Positions 1-13,000 of a stretch of DNA of 64,000 nt are shown here, piece by piece. The stretch lies in NCBI GenBank assembly GCA_004193285.1, contig SECP01000011.1:1-64000 (forward strand), read 5' to 3'. The stretch comes from Myxococcales bacterium (GTDB lineage Bacteria > Myxococcota_A > Polyangia > Polyangiales > Polyangiaceae). Under the pieces are notes generated by a model. The model was not told the origin of the DNA and searched no databases. It worked only from the letters and a program-made list of their open reading frames with translations. The stretch's first letter is position 1; each line of letters starts with the position of its first letter. Position numbers and translations under genes: made by a program.

Positions 1-2
1 CC

Positions 3-632
3 CCCGAAGTCGCCCCCACCGCCACCCCTTACCTCTCGTTGGACGCGGAGGTCCGCAGCCGCAGCGTCGGGTTCTCCAGCGTTTGGGCGAACGCCGAGCA
101 GTGGGAGGGCAGCGTCCGAGTCGAGGAGCAGTCGGACGCCGTGCGCTACCGCGTGCTTTTCCCCCGCAGCAAGCTGGTCGAGCCGGCGCTTTCGGGTTCT
201 GGCTCCCAACCCGTTGCCCGCCTCGGAGGCGCTACGGTTCTGGTGGTCGACGACGAGCCCACCCTCCGGGCCGTGATGCGACGCGCGCTGGCTCGAGACG
301 GGCATCAGGTGCTCGTGGCCGAAGACGGCGCCCGGGCGCTAAAGCTCGCCGCCAGCCACCCTGCCCCCATTGACCTCCTCCTCACAGATGTCGTCATGCC
401 TGGCATCAGCGGGCTGGAGCTAGCGCGCCGCTTGCTCGAAGAACGACCCGGCCTCGCGGTGCTGTACGTGTCGGGGTTCACCTTCGAAGAAGCCGTGCCC
501 CCGACCGATCTCGCGCAGGGCGTAGCTTACTTACCGAAGCCATTCGATGCGCTCGTTCTGACGGCAAAGGTGCGCGAGCTCCTGACAGCGGCGCGAGCGA
601 GGCAGCCCTTCGCGGTTAAAGCAAGCGGTTGA
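3..632 (+). CDS. Hybrid histidine kinase, C-terminal part (partial at left edge)
   Basis: The frame is open to the first bases of the window, so this is the end of a longer protein; about 209 residues are visible. The first 45 or so align with the end of a HATPase domain (VRYRVLFP matches the final strand seen as TRFDLHFP in the next gene). A receiver domain follows, with acidic pocket VVDDEP, phosphoacceptor in LLLTDVVMP and lysine in YLPKPFD. The piece aligned to the ATP-lid glycine box reads VGFSSVW instead of GLGLSTV, so the ATPase domain may be degenerate. A TTG at 39 could give a free receiver protein, but upstream homology argues against that start. It is followed 49 bp later by a similar hybrid kinase, suggesting tandem paralogues. 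Confidence 0.75.
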   Translation, partial: PEVAPTATPYLSLDAEVRSRSVGFSSVWANAEQWEGSVRVEEQSDAVRYRVLFPRSKLVEPALSGSGSQPVARLGGATVLVVDDEPTLRAVMRRALARDGHQVLVAEDGARALKLAASHPAPIDLLLTDVVMPGISGLELARRLLEERPGLAVLYVSGFTFEEAVPPTDLAQGVAYLPKPFDALVLTAKVRELLTAARARQPFAVKASG

Positions 633-681
633 AAGTTTGCCGCCCTATCAATTCTGCCGAATCAGCCTAGGCTGATCTCCC

Positions 682-2340
<1,659 letters not shown>

Positions 2341-2487
2341 CTACAGCCGGTTACCGGTCAAGAACATCACGAGCAAGATGACTACGAGGATGCCCGCGGG
2401 CGACCAGCCTGCATAGCCGTAGCGAGAGTGGCCGAGACCGCCACCGACGAGAGCCAGAACGAGCAGGATGAAGAGGATGGTCAGCAT
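2341..2487 (-). CDS. DUF3309-type small membrane protein
   Basis: 48 residues. An N-terminal hydrophobic helix (LTILFILLVLALVGGG) is followed by a Gly/Tyr/Trp turn (HSRYGYAGW) and a second hydrophobic stretch (GILVVILLVMFL). This is the layout of the DUF3309 family of tiny inner-membrane proteins, whose function is unknown. GGAG lies about 9 bases before the ATG. The stop abuts the end of the convergent hybrid kinase. A sigma-54-like promoter sits 54 bases upstream (2541-2556), as for several other tiny membrane proteins in this window. The family call rests on pattern recognition of a short protein. Confidence 0.75.
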   Translation of the reverse strand: MLTILFILLVLALVGGGLGHSRYGYAGWSPAGILVVILLVMFLTGNRL

Positions 2488-2540
2488 GTCTTTGTCTCCG
2501 AATGGGCGGCTACTGGCGCCGCGTACTTGGAGCCAGCTAT

Positions 2541-2556
2541 TGCAAGACCGCGGCCA
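2541..2556 (-). promoter_or_regulatory. Candidate sigma-54 (-24/-12) promoter
   Basis: Read on the minus strand it is TGGCCGC-GGTC-TTGCA, 9 of the 12 fixed positions of TGGCACG-N4-TTGCA, with the required GG and GC exactly ten bases apart. It points at the DUF3309-type gene, 54 bases before its start codon. Confidence 0.5.
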
Positions 2557-2641
2557 ACTCGGAAGCGCCGTTTAGCGTCCAAATCGGCCCAATTTAGTGG
2601 CGACTTGTCCCATCGGGCGCGCTTGGGGCGCGCGCGTGCGC

Positions 2642-3704
2642 TCAGGCGGCGTGGCGGCGGTGCGAAAGCCGCTCCAGCGCGGACACGAGCGCGCGCTCCG
2701 AGGAGCTCAACCCCTGGCGAGCCACCTGACCCGGCGGCGGCAACGCGTCGTCCAGGAACGCCGACATCAGCCCAGGATGCACGTAGCTCTTGCGGCAGAT
2801 GGCGACCGTGTTTCCTAGCTGCTCCGCCACGTTGGCGATCGCCTGATTGAGCTGCCGCTTGCGCTGGGTGAGCGAAGAGGCCGCCTCGAAGCGCGAAAGG
2901 TGCTGCAAGGCGAGGACGGAGGCGAGCCAGGTGCGGAAGCTCTTCGCGGTGACCCGCGCGTTCGAAATGCGCCGCAGGTAATGGTTCACGTCTGCCGAGC
3001 CGATGCTCTGCGGCACCCCCCGCTCGTCCATGTACTGAAAGAGCCGTGCGCCCGGTACGTCACGGCAGCGGCGCACGATACTGGCCACCCGCGGGTCGGT
3101 CACCCGCGTGCGGTACGGCTTGCCGCCTTTACCGCGAAAAAGAAAGCTCGAGGGCGGCCGGGCCGAAGCGCGCGTGACGGTCGAGCAAGGTCGTGAGCCC
3201 GAAGGAGCCGTTTTGCTCGCAGTACCGGTCATTTCCGACCCGCACGCCGGTCCGCGCGAGGAGCGTGACGAGCGTGGCCAGCACTTTCTCCCGCGTCAGC
3301 CCCGGGCTTTGCATGTCGCGGGCGAGGCGCCTTCTGAGGCGCGGCAGCTCTTCCGCCAAGTCCAAAAGCTCGCGGTATTTGACCTCGTCCCGCGCAGCAC
3401 GCCACCGGGCATCGTAGCGGTACTGCTTTCGTCCCCGCGCGTCGCATCCGGTCGCTTGCAAGTGCCCGTGCGGGTCCGGACAGATCCACACGTCTTCCCA
3501 CGCCGGGGGCAACGCGAGCTTGCGGATGCGCTCGAGCTCTCGGGAGTCCTTCAGGGGCTTACCGTTCGGTAGAAGGTAAGCGAAGCCGCGCTTGCGCCGC
3601 ACGCGCCGTATACCGGCGCCGGAGCAGCTGACGTAACGCAGCTTGGCGCGCCGCGCCAGGCTCGCGCCCGCGTTCGTGGCGGCATCGCAGCGGCTGGCCA
3701 TCAA
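2642..3704 (-). pseudogene. DNA topoisomerase IB, interrupted by a one-base frameshift
   Basis: Two overlapping frames together give one poxvirus-type topoisomerase IB of about 353 residues, which relaxes DNA by a 3'-phosphotyrosyl nick. The N-terminal frame holds the segment around LPPAWEDVWICP and the catalytic Arg region TGVRVGNDRY. The C-terminal frame holds the catalytic Lys loop FRGKGGK, Arg in KSFRTWLAS and the active Tyr in RKSYVHP. Asn sits where vaccinia has the catalytic His (GNTVAICRKSY). The frames join at a run of five A (plus strand 3137-3141); four A restore ELSFRGKGGK exactly as the family expects. All catalytic residues are present, so a sequencing error, a recent mutation or slippage are all possible. 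Without correction the first frame stops at 3129. Confidence 0.85.
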
Positions 3705-3733
3705 CCCAAGGAGTTAGCAAGGCGGATGCCAGG

Positions 3734-5035
3734 TCAGCGGCCCATCGCGAGGATGCGCCGAGCGGCGTGCTGACCGCTGCCGAGCGCTCCCGCTACCGTC
3801 CCCGGGAATTCGAGATCGAGCGCCTCACCGGCAAAGAAGAGCGGCCCTGACGCGCTCCGCAGGCCTTCCGCGGCGCTCCCTGCCCCCGGACGCACGTAGC
3901 TGTATGCCCCGCGCACGTACGGGTCCGAGCTAAAGTCGTGATAGTGCGCCTCGAGTAGAGCTCGCTGACACTCACCCGCGTCGCGGTGCGTCGCGAGGGC
4001 TAGCGACTCGACGGCTGCTTTCACGACCGCCGGCTCCGCTTCGCCGCGAAGACGCAGCGCGGCAGGCCCCGCCGCCCAAGCCGTGATTTGCGCTTGGCCG
4101 GCACGAGCCTCACGCCAGAAGGTCCCGAACGGTGCGTCAGGGACGTGCGCGAAGCTCGACTCGACGCCTCGAATCGGCGCGACCCAAGGCGCTCGGCTCT
4201 CCTCGAACCGCAGCACCACTCGAACCACGTGACCCATGGCGAGACCGGCAACCGCTGCCGAAAGCCCCGCCGGGGCGGGGTCGAACGCGATGCCGCCGGC
4301 CTCGGGTGGCGTCTGCAGCACGCCGATGGACGCCGTCACGAGGCAGCGCGCGGCCGAGTACGAGGCGGCGCCCCGAGGGCCTTCGGCATCGCAGCGGACC
4401 TCTCCATCCCGGCACGCGATCCGCCGAACCCGGACCCCGAGCTCGACTCGGGCTCCTTGCCCCGCCAGGTCGTGCTCGAGGGCAGCCAGCACGTGGTCGT
4501 AGCCCCGCGCGGTGCGGTACTGCTCGAAGCCCTGCGCGCTGCTCGCCGCATCCTCCGCCACCACCCGCGCGCTCACCTCCCCCACCGGCGCCGCGTGGTA
4601 CCCTTCGACCAGCGTGCGCACCAGCTCCGCGTCTTCGGACGGAAGGTGGGCTCGCGCCAGGTAGTCCGCCACCGACTCGTGCGCGGGCGCAGAGCGCGCT
4701 GCCTCCAGCGCGCCCGCGAAGCGCTCCCAGGTTCTCTCCATCGGCCGTGGCTCGGCTCCGGCCCGGACGCGCTGCTCCGCGACGTGGACCAGCTCGATGG
4801 CGCCGTCACCCAGCGCGAGGGTGGGGGCCGGCCGACCATGGACGAACTCCGCGCCGAGCTCGATGGGCATCGCCCACCCCGGGCGGCGCTCGGTTCGAAC
4901 GCGCCCGCCGATGACGTGCGCGGCCTCCAAGATGCGGCAGCGCACTCCGTGTCGCCCCAGCAGCCTAGCCGCCGAGAGCCCGGCGACACCGGCGCCCACG
5001 ATCAGGACGTCCGCGCTGGGCTCCGGGTCAGTCAT
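3734..5035 (-). CDS. Flavin-dependent amine oxidase (NAD(P)-binding Rossmann/FAD type)
   Basis: 433 residues. The N-terminus has the dinucleotide-binding motif [18 protein letters not shown] followed by an FAD ribose-binding acidic residue (ILEAA) and GGRVRTERR. The C-terminus has [22 protein letters not shown], which closes the FAD site in monoamine/polyamine oxidase-type enzymes. The likely reaction is oxidation of an amine, or of a carotenoid-like substrate; the specificity cannot be read. The start overlaps the stop of the TreS-maltokinase gene by 8 bases, so it is the last gene of the trehalose operon and probably translationally coupled. Its metabolic link to trehalose is not obvious. 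It lacks a signal peptide. Confidence 0.85.
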   Translation of the reverse strand: MTDPEPSADVLIVGAGVAGLSAARLLGRHGVRCRILEAAHVIGGRVRTERRPGWAMPIELGAEFVHGRPAPTLALGDGAIELVHVAEQRVRAGAEPRPMERTWERFAGALEAARSAPAHESVADYLARAHLPSEDAELVRTLVEGYHAAPVGEVSARVVAEDAASSAQGFEQYRTARGYDHVLAALEHDLAGQGARVELGVRVRRIACRDGEVRCDAEGPRGAASYSAARCLVTASIGVLQTPPEAGGIAFDPAPAGLSAAVAGLAMGHVVRVVLRFEESRAPWVAPIRGVESSFAHVPDAPFGTFWREARAGQAQITAWAAGPAALRLRGEAEPAVVKAAVESLALATHRDAGECQRALLEAHYHDFSSDPYVRGAYSYVRPGAGSAAEGLRSASGPLFFAGEALDLEFPGTVAGALGSGQHAARRILAMGR

Positions 5036-8000
5036 ACTCCATCAGCGAAAGGAGGCCGCGAAGCGGGAGCTCCGCCCAGCCAGGCCGGTTGTTGAGCTCG
5101 TAGAGCAGCTCGTAGAGAGCCTTTTCCACGAGCTGAATCTCCAGAAGCGTTCGGAGCTGATCCAAACCGCCCGACCGGAACGGCGCGCCCTCCGTCGCGG
5201 CCAGGTAACTGGCCAAGAAGTGGTGCGCGGCGGCTTGGTAAAATGCGCGAGCCCAGGGCTCGAGCGACTCGCGGTCCTCCGGGCGGATTTGCGCCCCCGG
5301 GAGCGGCATGGCGAGCACCCCGAAGGTCGCGTAGTGGAAGGAGCGCAGCATCCCCGCGACGTCCGCCATCGGAGAGCGCAGGCGGCGCCGCTCGACCGGC
5401 GTCCGCGCAGGCTCGCCCTCGAAGTCGATGATGTAGAAGTCGCTACCCGTGTAGAGCACCTGGCCCAGGTGGTAGTCGCCATGAACGCGCATACGCTCCC
5501 CGGAGAGAGGCTGCGTGAGGGCGCGGTCCAGCACCTGACGCAAGCCGGATTTGCGCTGCACGAGCGTCTTGGCGAGGCGGCTCGCCGGCTCCGGCAAGCT
5601 CGCGGTTTTGAGCGCGTCGAAAGCTCGAGCGCTCAGGTTGCGGACCGATTGGTAGAAGGCGCGGCTGCTCAGCGCCGTGAAGGGCTTGGGCGCGTTGGCG
5701 GTCCCCTGCGATGTTTCGTACAAGGCGGCGTGGAGCTCCGCGGTGCGTTTACCCAGCAAGCGCGCAAGCGGCGTGTAGTCCACGTCCAACGTGGGATCTG
5801 CGGGATCGAAGAGACCGAGCTCCTTCGGCAATTCGCCGCGACGTTTGGTGAGCACGGCTTCGTAGAAGCGCTGCGCGTGGTCGATGGTGAGCTGCCAGGC
5901 GTCGCCTTCGTTCTGCACGTAGCTTTCGCTCATCCACAGCGTGCCGACCTCACCGCTCGTCTCGATCTCGATGCGCGCCTCCATCGAGGGCACGTTCGGA
6001 CGGCGAGAGGCGGTCTCCAGGGCGCTCAGCGTCTCCACCTCCAAGCTGCGCCCCGCTTCCACGCGCCGCACGAGCTTGCCGACCAGCTGTTGGCCGAACA
6101 AGAACGAGGTATTGCTCTGCTCTGCGCCGAGCGGCTTGATGGGCTCCGGGGCCGCCACGAAGCCCTTGCCCCCGCGGTGCCCACGCAGGGCCAGGGCGCG
6201 ACCAGAGACGCGAGCCTCCCGGAACGAGAGCTCGTGCAGGGCGAGGGCGGTCTCGGGCGCAAGAGAGGCATCGCACAGCCAGTACCTGGTGGTGCTCGAC
6301 TCGGATTTTCGCACCCCGAGCAGCGCGCTTTCCGGGCGATCCGGAGCGAGGACCACGCTCAGCGGGAGCACGTACGTCTCCGGCTCACCCTCGCTGAAGC
6401 TAACCTGCACGAACGCGAGCCACAGCCCTCCGAGCGCGGGGGACGCGTTGACCAAGCCGGAAAGGTCCAGCGCGTCGGCGATCTGCGCCTTGGCGACGGT
6501 ACGGGCCTTGCTGCGGAACCAGCGCTGGGCCGGCACGTAGACGGCCAGGACCGGCTCGAGCTTGGAGCCTTTATGAAGGAGCTCGTTCCAGTCGCCCACG
6601 TGGTCCTCCACTCCCAGCATCACCGGGGAAGTCATGCTCACGCGGCGCTGCCGCTCGAGCTCGCTGCTGAGCGAGAGCCACAGACCATCGTGCCCACCGA
6701 GGGTGAGCCGATAGGGCCGCGACTCGATGGGCGGGAAGCCGCCGTTGCCGAGGAGCTCAACCGGAGTGACCCCCGCGAATTCATTCAGCTCGAGCTCGAC
6801 CCACTGCGGGTGCCGCGAAAGGTTGACGACGACGAGGAGCGTTGCGCCCTGGTGCTCGCGCAGGAACGCCAGCACCTTGCGGTTCTCGGGAGCGAGCATC
6901 CGCAGGCTGCCGCGGCCGAACGCGGGGTGTTGCTTGCGAAGCGCGATCATGCGCTTCATCCACCACAGGAGGGAGCTCGTATTTTGCTCCTGCAGCTCCA
7001 CGTTGACGCTCTCGAAGTGGTACGAGGGGTCGGTGATGGTCGGCAAGATCAGCCGCTGCGGATTGGCGCGGGAGAAGCCGCCGTTGCGGTCCGGGCTCCA
7101 CTGCATGGGAGTGCGCACCCCATCACGGTCGCCGAGGTAGGCGTTGTCCCCCATGCCGATCTCGTCACCGTAATAGAGCACGGGCGTACCAGGCAGGGAG
7201 AACAGCAGCAGGTTCATCACCTCGATGCTCCGGCGGTCATTCTCCAAGAGCGGCGCGAGGCGGCGACGAATACCGAGGTTGATGCGAGTCTGCCGATCGG
7301 AAGCGTAGCGCTCGACCATGTAGTCCCGCTCTTCGTCCGTGACCATTTCGAGCGTGAGCTCGTCGTGGTTTCGGAGGAAGATCGCCCACTGACACGACTC
7401 CGGGATCGCCGGAGTCTGCTCCAAAATGTCCCCGATCGCGTAGCTGTCTTCCATGCGCAGCGCCATGAAGAGGCGAGGCATGATCGGGAAGTGGAAAGAC
7501 ATGTGGCACTCGTCGCCACGACCGAAGTACAGGGCCGCGTCCTCCGGCCACTGGTTGGCCTCCGCGAGGAGCATCCTCCCGGTGAAGTTGCGATCCACGT
7601 GCGCGCGCAAAGTACGCAAAAACGCGTGAGTCTCCGGCAGATTTTCGCAGGTCGTGCCGGCGCGCTCGTAGAGATAGGGCACCGCGTCCAGCCGCATGCC
7701 GTCCACCCCGAGCGAGAACCAAAAGTCGACCACCTCCAGCATCGCGGTCTGCACGTCTGGATTGTCGAAGTTCAGATCCGGCTGGTGCGAGAAGAAGCGA
7801 TGCCAAAAGTACTGCTTCGCGACCGGATCCCAAGTCCAATTGGAGGTCTCGTAATCCTGGAAGATGATCCGGGCCTCGGACCACTTGGTGGGGTCGTCAC
7901 TCCAAACGTAAAATTCGCGTTCCGGTGAGCCGGCGGGCGCGCGCCGCGCTCGCTCGAACCACGGGTGCTGGTCCGAGGTGTGGTTGAGCACCAGCTCCGT

Positions 8001-8291
8001 GATGACTTTGAGACCGCGCGCGTGCGCTTCTGTCAGGAGCTCTCGAAAATCGTCCAAGGTGCCGACGGAGGGGTGCACCGAAAAATAGTCCGCGATGTCG
8101 TAGCCGTCGTCGCGGAGGGGCGATGGGTACAGGGGGAGGAGCCACAGCGCCGAGACTCCCAGCTCGCGGAGGTAGTCCAGCTTTTGAATCAAACCACGAA
8201 GGTCGCCGATGCCGTCCCCGTTCGCGTCGTAAAACGAGCGCACGCGGAGCTCGTAAATGACGGCGTCTTTGTACCAATCGGCTTCGTTCAT
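5028..8291 (-). CDS. treS: Trehalose synthase / maltokinase fusion (TreS-Mak)
   Basis: 1087 residues from the ATG at 8291, which has GGAAGG about 8 bases upstream and overlaps the treZ stop as ATGA; a longer reading to 8351 is less likely. Residues 1-550 are a GH13 trehalose synthase interconverting maltose and trehalose: nucleophile Asp in [11 protein letters not shown], general acid Glu in [11 protein letters not shown], transition-state Asp in FLRNHDELT. From about residue 580 it is a maltokinase, with phosphate-transfer motifs [12 protein letters not shown] and [16 protein letters not shown]. The fused form channels maltose into maltose 1-phosphate. No glgE is in this window, so where the phosphate sugar goes is open. 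It is the third gene of the operon. Confidence 0.95.
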   Translation of the reverse strand: MNEADWYKDAVIYELRVRSFYDANGDGIGDLRGLIQKLDYLRELGVSALWLLPLYPSPLRDDGYDIADYFSVHPSVGTLDDFRELLTEAHARGLKVITELVLNHTSDQHPWFERARRAPAGSPEREFYVWSDDPTKWSEARIIFQDYETSNWTWDPVAKQYFWHRFFSHQPDLNFDNPDVQTAMLEVVDFWFSLGVDGMRLDAVPYLYERAGTTCENLPETHAFLRTLRAHVDRNFTGRMLLAEANQWPEDAALYFGRGDECHMSFHFPIMPRLFMALRMEDSYAIGDILEQTPAIPESCQWAIFLRNHDELTLEMVTDEERDYMVERYASDRQTRINLGIRRRLAPLLENDRRSIEVMNLLLFSLPGTPVLYYGDEIGMGDNAYLGDRDGVRTPMQWSPDRNGGFSRANPQRLILPTITDPSYHFESVNVELQEQNTSSLLWWMKRMIALRKQHPAFGRGSLRMLAPENRKVLAFLREHQGATLLVVVNLSRHPQWVELELNEFAGVTPVELLGNGGFPPIESRPYRLTLGGHDGLWLSLSSELERQRRVSMTSPVMLGVEDHVGDWNELLHKGSKLEPVLAVYVPAQRWFRSKARTVAKAQIADALDLSGLVNASPALGGLWLAFVQVSFSEGEPETYVLPLSVVLAPDRPESALLGVRKSESSTTRYWLCDASLAPETALALHELSFREARVSGRALALRGHRGGKGFVAAPEPIKPLGAEQSNTSFLFGQQLVGKLVRRVEAGRSLEVETLSALETASRRPNVPSMEARIEIETSGEVGTLWMSESYVQNEGDAWQLTIDHAQRFYEAVLTKRRGELPKELGLFDPADPTLDVDYTPLARLLGKRTAELHAALYETSQGTANAPKPFTALSSRAFYQSVRNLSARAFDALKTASLPEPASRLAKTLVQRKSGLRQVLDRALTQPLSGERMRVHGDYHLGQVLYTGSDFYIIDFEGEPARTPVERRRLRSPMADVAGMLRSFHYATFGVLAMPLPGAQIRPEDRESLEPWARAFYQAAAHHFLASYLAATEGAPFRSGGLDQLRTLLEIQLVEKALYELLYELNNRPGWAELPLRGLLSLMEYD

Positions 8292-10084
8292 GGGTTTCCT
8301 TCCGGGGGGCCTTCCAAGGCCCCTTCTGCTGCAAGCACCACCGTCGTCCAAGGCGGCAACGCATCGCCAGCGGCGCCGTCGCTCCGAAGGAGAGCGCGCG
8401 CTGACTCCAGGCCCAGGCGCTCGGCGAGGCCAGAGATCGTGAGGGCTTCGGCGCTCAAATTCATGATGAGCACGCGCTGAGCGCTACCTACCCAGCGCCG
8501 GACGACGAGCGCGCCATCGAGCTCGTTGGCGCGGAGCTCTCGTCTCGAAGATTGGGTGAGCACTGGGTCCGCTGCTCGCAGACGGAGGGCGGAGCGGTAG
8601 AGCTCCAGGGTGCGCGCCTGCTCGGGGAGCTCTCGCTCCGCCCACTGCAGCTTGGACCGCCTGAAAGTCGCTACGTCTTGCGGATCCGGAATTTTCAGTT
8701 GGCGCTCCGGGTCCGAAAAATCCGGAAACGCCGCGAACTCTCGCCGTCGACCTTCGCTCACCAGCCGCCCCAGCTCGGCGTCGTGATCGGTGAAGTATTG
8801 GAATGGCGTGCTGCTACCCCACTCCTGACCCATGAAAAGGAGCGGAGTCATCGGAAGGAAGAGGAGGAGCAGTGAAGCGGCGCGGTAGGCGTCGTCCAAG
8901 GGCAGCCGGTCGCCGAACGGTCGGTTGCCGATCTGATCGTGGTTTTGGATGCAGTACGCGAGCGCGGGCGCCTCTAGCGCGTCCGCGGGTGTGCCGCGCG
9001 GCTCCTTGCTGACCGGGTTCATCTGCCCGGTGTACAGCCAACCTTGGTTGAGCGTCTGCGCGATGCCCTCTGCACCAGGAACGAAAGCCCCGTAGTACCC
9101 GTGGCTTTCGCCGGTGAGGGTCACGCGCACCTGATGATGAAAGTCGTCCGCCCAGAGGGCGTCCAGCCCCACCGTCGTCACCAGATCCGCTCGATTGCGC
9201 TCGTCTTCCGCGATGAGGAGCCGAGGCGGCGTAAGACCATGGGCCAGCTCCGCCAGCTCCGCCAGCACGTGCTTGGGGGACGGATCCAAGATGGCGTGAG
9301 TCGCGTCCAACCGGAGGCCGTCGAAGCCGAGCTCCTCGAGCCAGTACCGCGCGTTTTCCAGCACCAACGCGCGCAGCGCGGGCTCCTCGAAGCTCGGCGC
9401 CTGGCCCCAGGCGTTGTGCAAACTCTCGCTGAAATAGCGAGGCGAGTAAGCGGTGAGGTAATTCCCGGAAGGGCCAAAGTGGTTGTAGACGACGTCCAGC
9501 AACACGGAGAGGCCGAGCTCGTGCGCCGCCTCGACCAGATGCCGCAGGTCCTCTGGCGTACCGTACGGGGCGTGGGGCGCGTACAGAGCCACGCCGTCAT
9601 AGCCCCAGCCGCGCTCGCCCGCGAACGCGGCGATGGGCATGAGCTCCACACAAGTGACGCCTAGCTTTGCCAGCTCCGGCAGGCGCTGACGCGCCGCCTC
9701 GAAGGTACCCTCGGGGGTGAAGGTGCCGATATGGATCTCGTAGATGACCAGCTCGCTCAGCCGGCGCGCGGGTAAAGGTTGCTGCGGCCTCTGCGCTGCG
9801 CGCACCTCGGCCGGCCCGTGAACACCCTGCGGCAGGTAGCGCGCGTAAGGATCTGGCAGCCTCCGGCCGTCCACCGAGAAGAAGTAGAGCGCGCCCTCGC
9901 TCACGGTCGGCACCGCCGCAGCGAAGTACCCCTCGCCTTGCGCCTCCAGCTCGTGCTCGGCGAGCAGCTGCTGCTCGCTGTCCACCACCTGGACGGTGCA
10001 CCGCTCACCCTGCGCAAAGGTCGCAAAAAGAGTGCCGCCGCCGGGGAGCAGGCGAGCGCCGAGCCGCGAGCGCGGAGTCGTCAT
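8288..10084 (-). CDS. treZ: Malto-oligosyltrehalose trehalohydrolase (TreZ)
   Basis: 598 residues from the ATG at 10084, which overlaps the stop of the GlgX-TreY gene as ATGA; a reading to 10189 would add an unconserved Arg-rich leader. An N-terminal carbohydrate-binding beta domain ([19 protein letters not shown]) precedes a GH13 barrel with nucleophile Asp in [13 protein letters not shown], acid Glu in LLIAEDERN and Asp in [10 protein letters not shown]. It hydrolyses the alpha-1,4 bond next to the terminal trehalosyl unit made by TreY, releasing free trehalose. Its place between TreY and TreS-Mak, with 4-base overlaps on both sides, suggests coupled translation and matched amounts. Confidence 0.95.
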   Translation of the reverse strand: MTTPRSRLGARLLPGGGTLFATFAQGERCTVQVVDSEQQLLAEHELEAQGEGYFAAAVPTVSEGALYFFSVDGRRLPDPYARYLPQGVHGPAEVRAAQRPQQPLPARRLSELVIYEIHIGTFTPEGTFEAARQRLPELAKLGVTCVELMPIAAFAGERGWGYDGVALYAPHAPYGTPEDLRHLVEAAHELGLSVLLDVVYNHFGPSGNYLTAYSPRYFSESLHNAWGQAPSFEEPALRALVLENARYWLEELGFDGLRLDATHAILDPSPKHVLAELAELAHGLTPPRLLIAEDERNRADLVTTVGLDALWADDFHHQVRVTLTGESHGYYGAFVPGAEGIAQTLNQGWLYTGQMNPVSKEPRGTPADALEAPALAYCIQNHDQIGNRPFGDRLPLDDAYRAASLLLLFLPMTPLLFMGQEWGSSTPFQYFTDHDAELGRLVSEGRRREFAAFPDFSDPERQLKIPDPQDVATFRRSKLQWAERELPEQARTLELYRSALRLRAADPVLTQSSRRELRANELDGALVVRRWVGSAQRVLIMNLSAEALTISGLAERLGLESARALLRSDGAAGDALPPWTTVVLAAEGALEGPPEGNP

Positions 10085-13000
10085 GCTTCCTCTTTTACCA
10101 GCAACGCGAGCGGAAAGTGAGCGAAGGCTCGAGCCAGAAGCAGCGCGCCCGACACCTCGTGCACCTCTCCCGTCAGCTCGTCTCGCCATCGCCCCGCTTC
10201 GAGCCCCGAGACCGCGCGCTCACCCCAGACCGCTCCTACCGGAAACGCCTCCTTCTTGGAGACGAGCTCGAGCGAAAGCCGGGGCACGATGCAGGCAACT
10301 CGCTTTTCCTCGAAGGCGCGCACGAATGCGACGGCTTTCTCGGTCGCATCCAGCGGCCAGTAGTCACCTTGGGCGAACAGCTCGGGCTCGCGCTTGCGCA
10401 GTTGCAGCGCCAAGTGCGTCACGTAGAGCTTGACCCGCCCGTCGGGGTACGTGTCCAGCAGCTCCGCGGCCAAGCCTGCTCGCTTGTCGAGCTTGCGCTT
10501 GATCTCGGCCAGGTACTGCTGCCTGACTTCGTAGTCCACCGGCACGCGATTGTCCGGGTCCACCAAGCTCTGATTCCACAGCTCCGCGCCTTGGTACGTA
10601 TCCGGAATGCCCGGGACGCACAGCCGCAACAGGGTTTGGGCGAGGGCGTTCGTCGCGCCGGCTCGGTCGATTTTGCAGCAAAACTTGGTCACGGCGCGGA
10701 CGAAGTCCCGATCTTTGAGGACCTTGTTCACGAAGACGCCGAGCTTCTTCTCGTAGTCCGCGTTTCCAGCGAGCCAAGACGTTTCAGTCTTGGCTTCGCG
10801 AGCGGCCTTGAGCAAATAAGCCGAGCAGCGCTCGCGCAGGCCCTCCGCGGCGGACTCGGCAGCGCCGAACGGCCAGACGCCGATGAGGCTCTGGTAAAAA
10901 GCGTATTCGAGGGAAGGCTCGGGAACCGGGTGGTCTTCTACTTCACCACGCGCCGGCGCGCTCAGCTCTCGGAAGCGCTGCACGGCTTGATCCCATTCGC
11001 CCGGTACCTCGCTGAGAACGGAGATGCGCGCGCCTGCGTCGTCGCCGCGCTTCGTGTCGTGAGTCGCCGTCGTCACCATCGAGAGCGGCCAGGTGCGCGC
11101 CCGGTCGGCGCTGTCGCGATGAAACTCCGCGATTGATGTCGCGAGCTTGCCCGGCGAATCACCGACCTCGTTTCGGCTGAGCAAGCGCGAGTACCGGTAA
11201 AAGGCGGTGTCTTCCACCGCTTTTGCCATGATTGGTCCCGTCAGCTGCTGAAACCGGAGCGCGAAAGCCGTATGACGCTGCTTCTGCGGCTCCGTTCCTT
11301 CCAGCCGGAGCAGCAGCAGGTCTTCGAAGAACGAGAAGACGCTCGCGTTCACCGCGCGGTTTCGCAGCCGGGCAAGCCGAACCGCAGCCCGCACCACGCG
11401 CTCGGACCGCGCCCCGACGGGCTTGCCGGCGCGCACGTAGGTTCGGTACACCGGGAAGGCGCACACGATCTGCGTGAGCGCGGTGGTCAAACCCAGCAAG
11501 GTGAAGTCGCGAAAGCGCCGGTCGCTCATCGCGATGCGGTGCGCCGCTTGAGAGAGCACGTTGAGCTCGCTGATGAGCACGTAGCGCACGACATGCCGCT
11601 TGCACTCGTACTCGTGCTCTTGGAACGCGCGCGCGTCACCGGTCACGCTCGTGTACGTCCGAGTGAGCGCCTGCTCCGCTTGGGGGGCGTTCCACAAGCC
11701 GCGCACGGTGACGCCGAACTCGTAGCCGGTGGTTCCGTCAACGGGCCACTCTTCAGGCAGCGCCTCGTCGCGCTGCAGGATCTTCTCGATCAAAATCGGG
11801 AGCGGGCGGGCGAGGTCGTCTGGGCTCATCGGCTCGCCGGACGCGGGGGGATGAAACCGCGCCTGTACCTTCTCGAAGTACTCCAGGGGATCGTACAAGC
11901 CGTCGGTGTGATCCAGCCGTAGCGCGTTGACGTGGCCGGCGTCGATGAGCTTGAACAGCGTGGCGTGCGCTTCCTGAAAGACCGCGTCCTCTTCCATGCG
12001 GACCGCCGCCAGCTCGTTCACGTCGAAGAAGCGCCGGTAGTTGATCTCCTCCGTGGCAACCTGCCAAAAGCTCAAGCGGTAGCTCTGTTGCTCGAGGATG
12101 GAATCGAGCAGGTCGAAGCTGCTCGGCGCGCCCGGGGTGCCGTTCACCTGCTCCAGGGCGCGCTCGAAGGCGGTACGGATGGGGGTCGAAGCCTGCCAGA
12201 GCGCGGAGAGGCGACGCTTGATCACCTCCACCTCACGCGCGCGCTCCTTCTTGAGCTCGAGCGCCGTCTCGTGCCGATTCGGCAGGTGCCTCAGGGCAGA
12301 GATGATGCTCTCGAGCTCGTGCCGCTCCAGATCGCCTTCGGCCAGGGTCAGGCGCGACGAAGCCACCTCGAACAAAGGCAGCAGAGACTTCGGACCCAAA
12401 GGTAGCAGTCGCTCGTAGTAGCGAAGCTTGAAGCTGCCGCTGTCCCAGACGATCGAGAGCTCTCCGCGCTCGAGCACGCGCCCGTATTGGTCGCCCAGCA
12501 GGGGCAACAGCACGCGGTCCTCCAGGTCCTTGCGGACGGGGCGCCAGTCGATGTCGAAGTAATCGGCGTAGAGCGAGCTCGGCCCATTCTCGAGCACGTG
12601 GTCCCACCAGCGGTTTTGGCCGATGGCCACCCCCATGTGGTTCGGCACCCAGTCCACGAGCAGCCCCATGCCGCGCTGCTTGAGCTCGCTCGAAAACCCT
12701 TCGAACGCGCCTTCAGCGCCCAGCTCCGGGTTCAGCTGATGGTGGTCCACCACGTCGTAGCCGTGGGTGCTGCCCTGAGCCGCGGTCATCAGAGGTGACG
12801 TGTAGGCGTCGGTCACGCCCAAGTCGTGCAAGTAGCCGACGACACCGCGCGCCCGCGCGAAGCCGAACTCCGCGGTGAGCTGCAGCCGATAGGTTGCCCC
12901 GAGGCGATGGATGGCGCCGCTCCGCCGCACCACGCGCGAAGCGGCCGCGAGTAGCAAGAGCGAACGACCGGGTAGACGCACGCGGTCCCCGGGCAGACGG

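Noticed and set aside
4797..7928. Very long plus-strand open frame opposite the trehalose operon
   Set aside because: A shadow of the GC-rich TreS-Mak and amine oxidase genes; His/Arg/Glu-rich with no domain, while the minus strand has full catalytic motifs.
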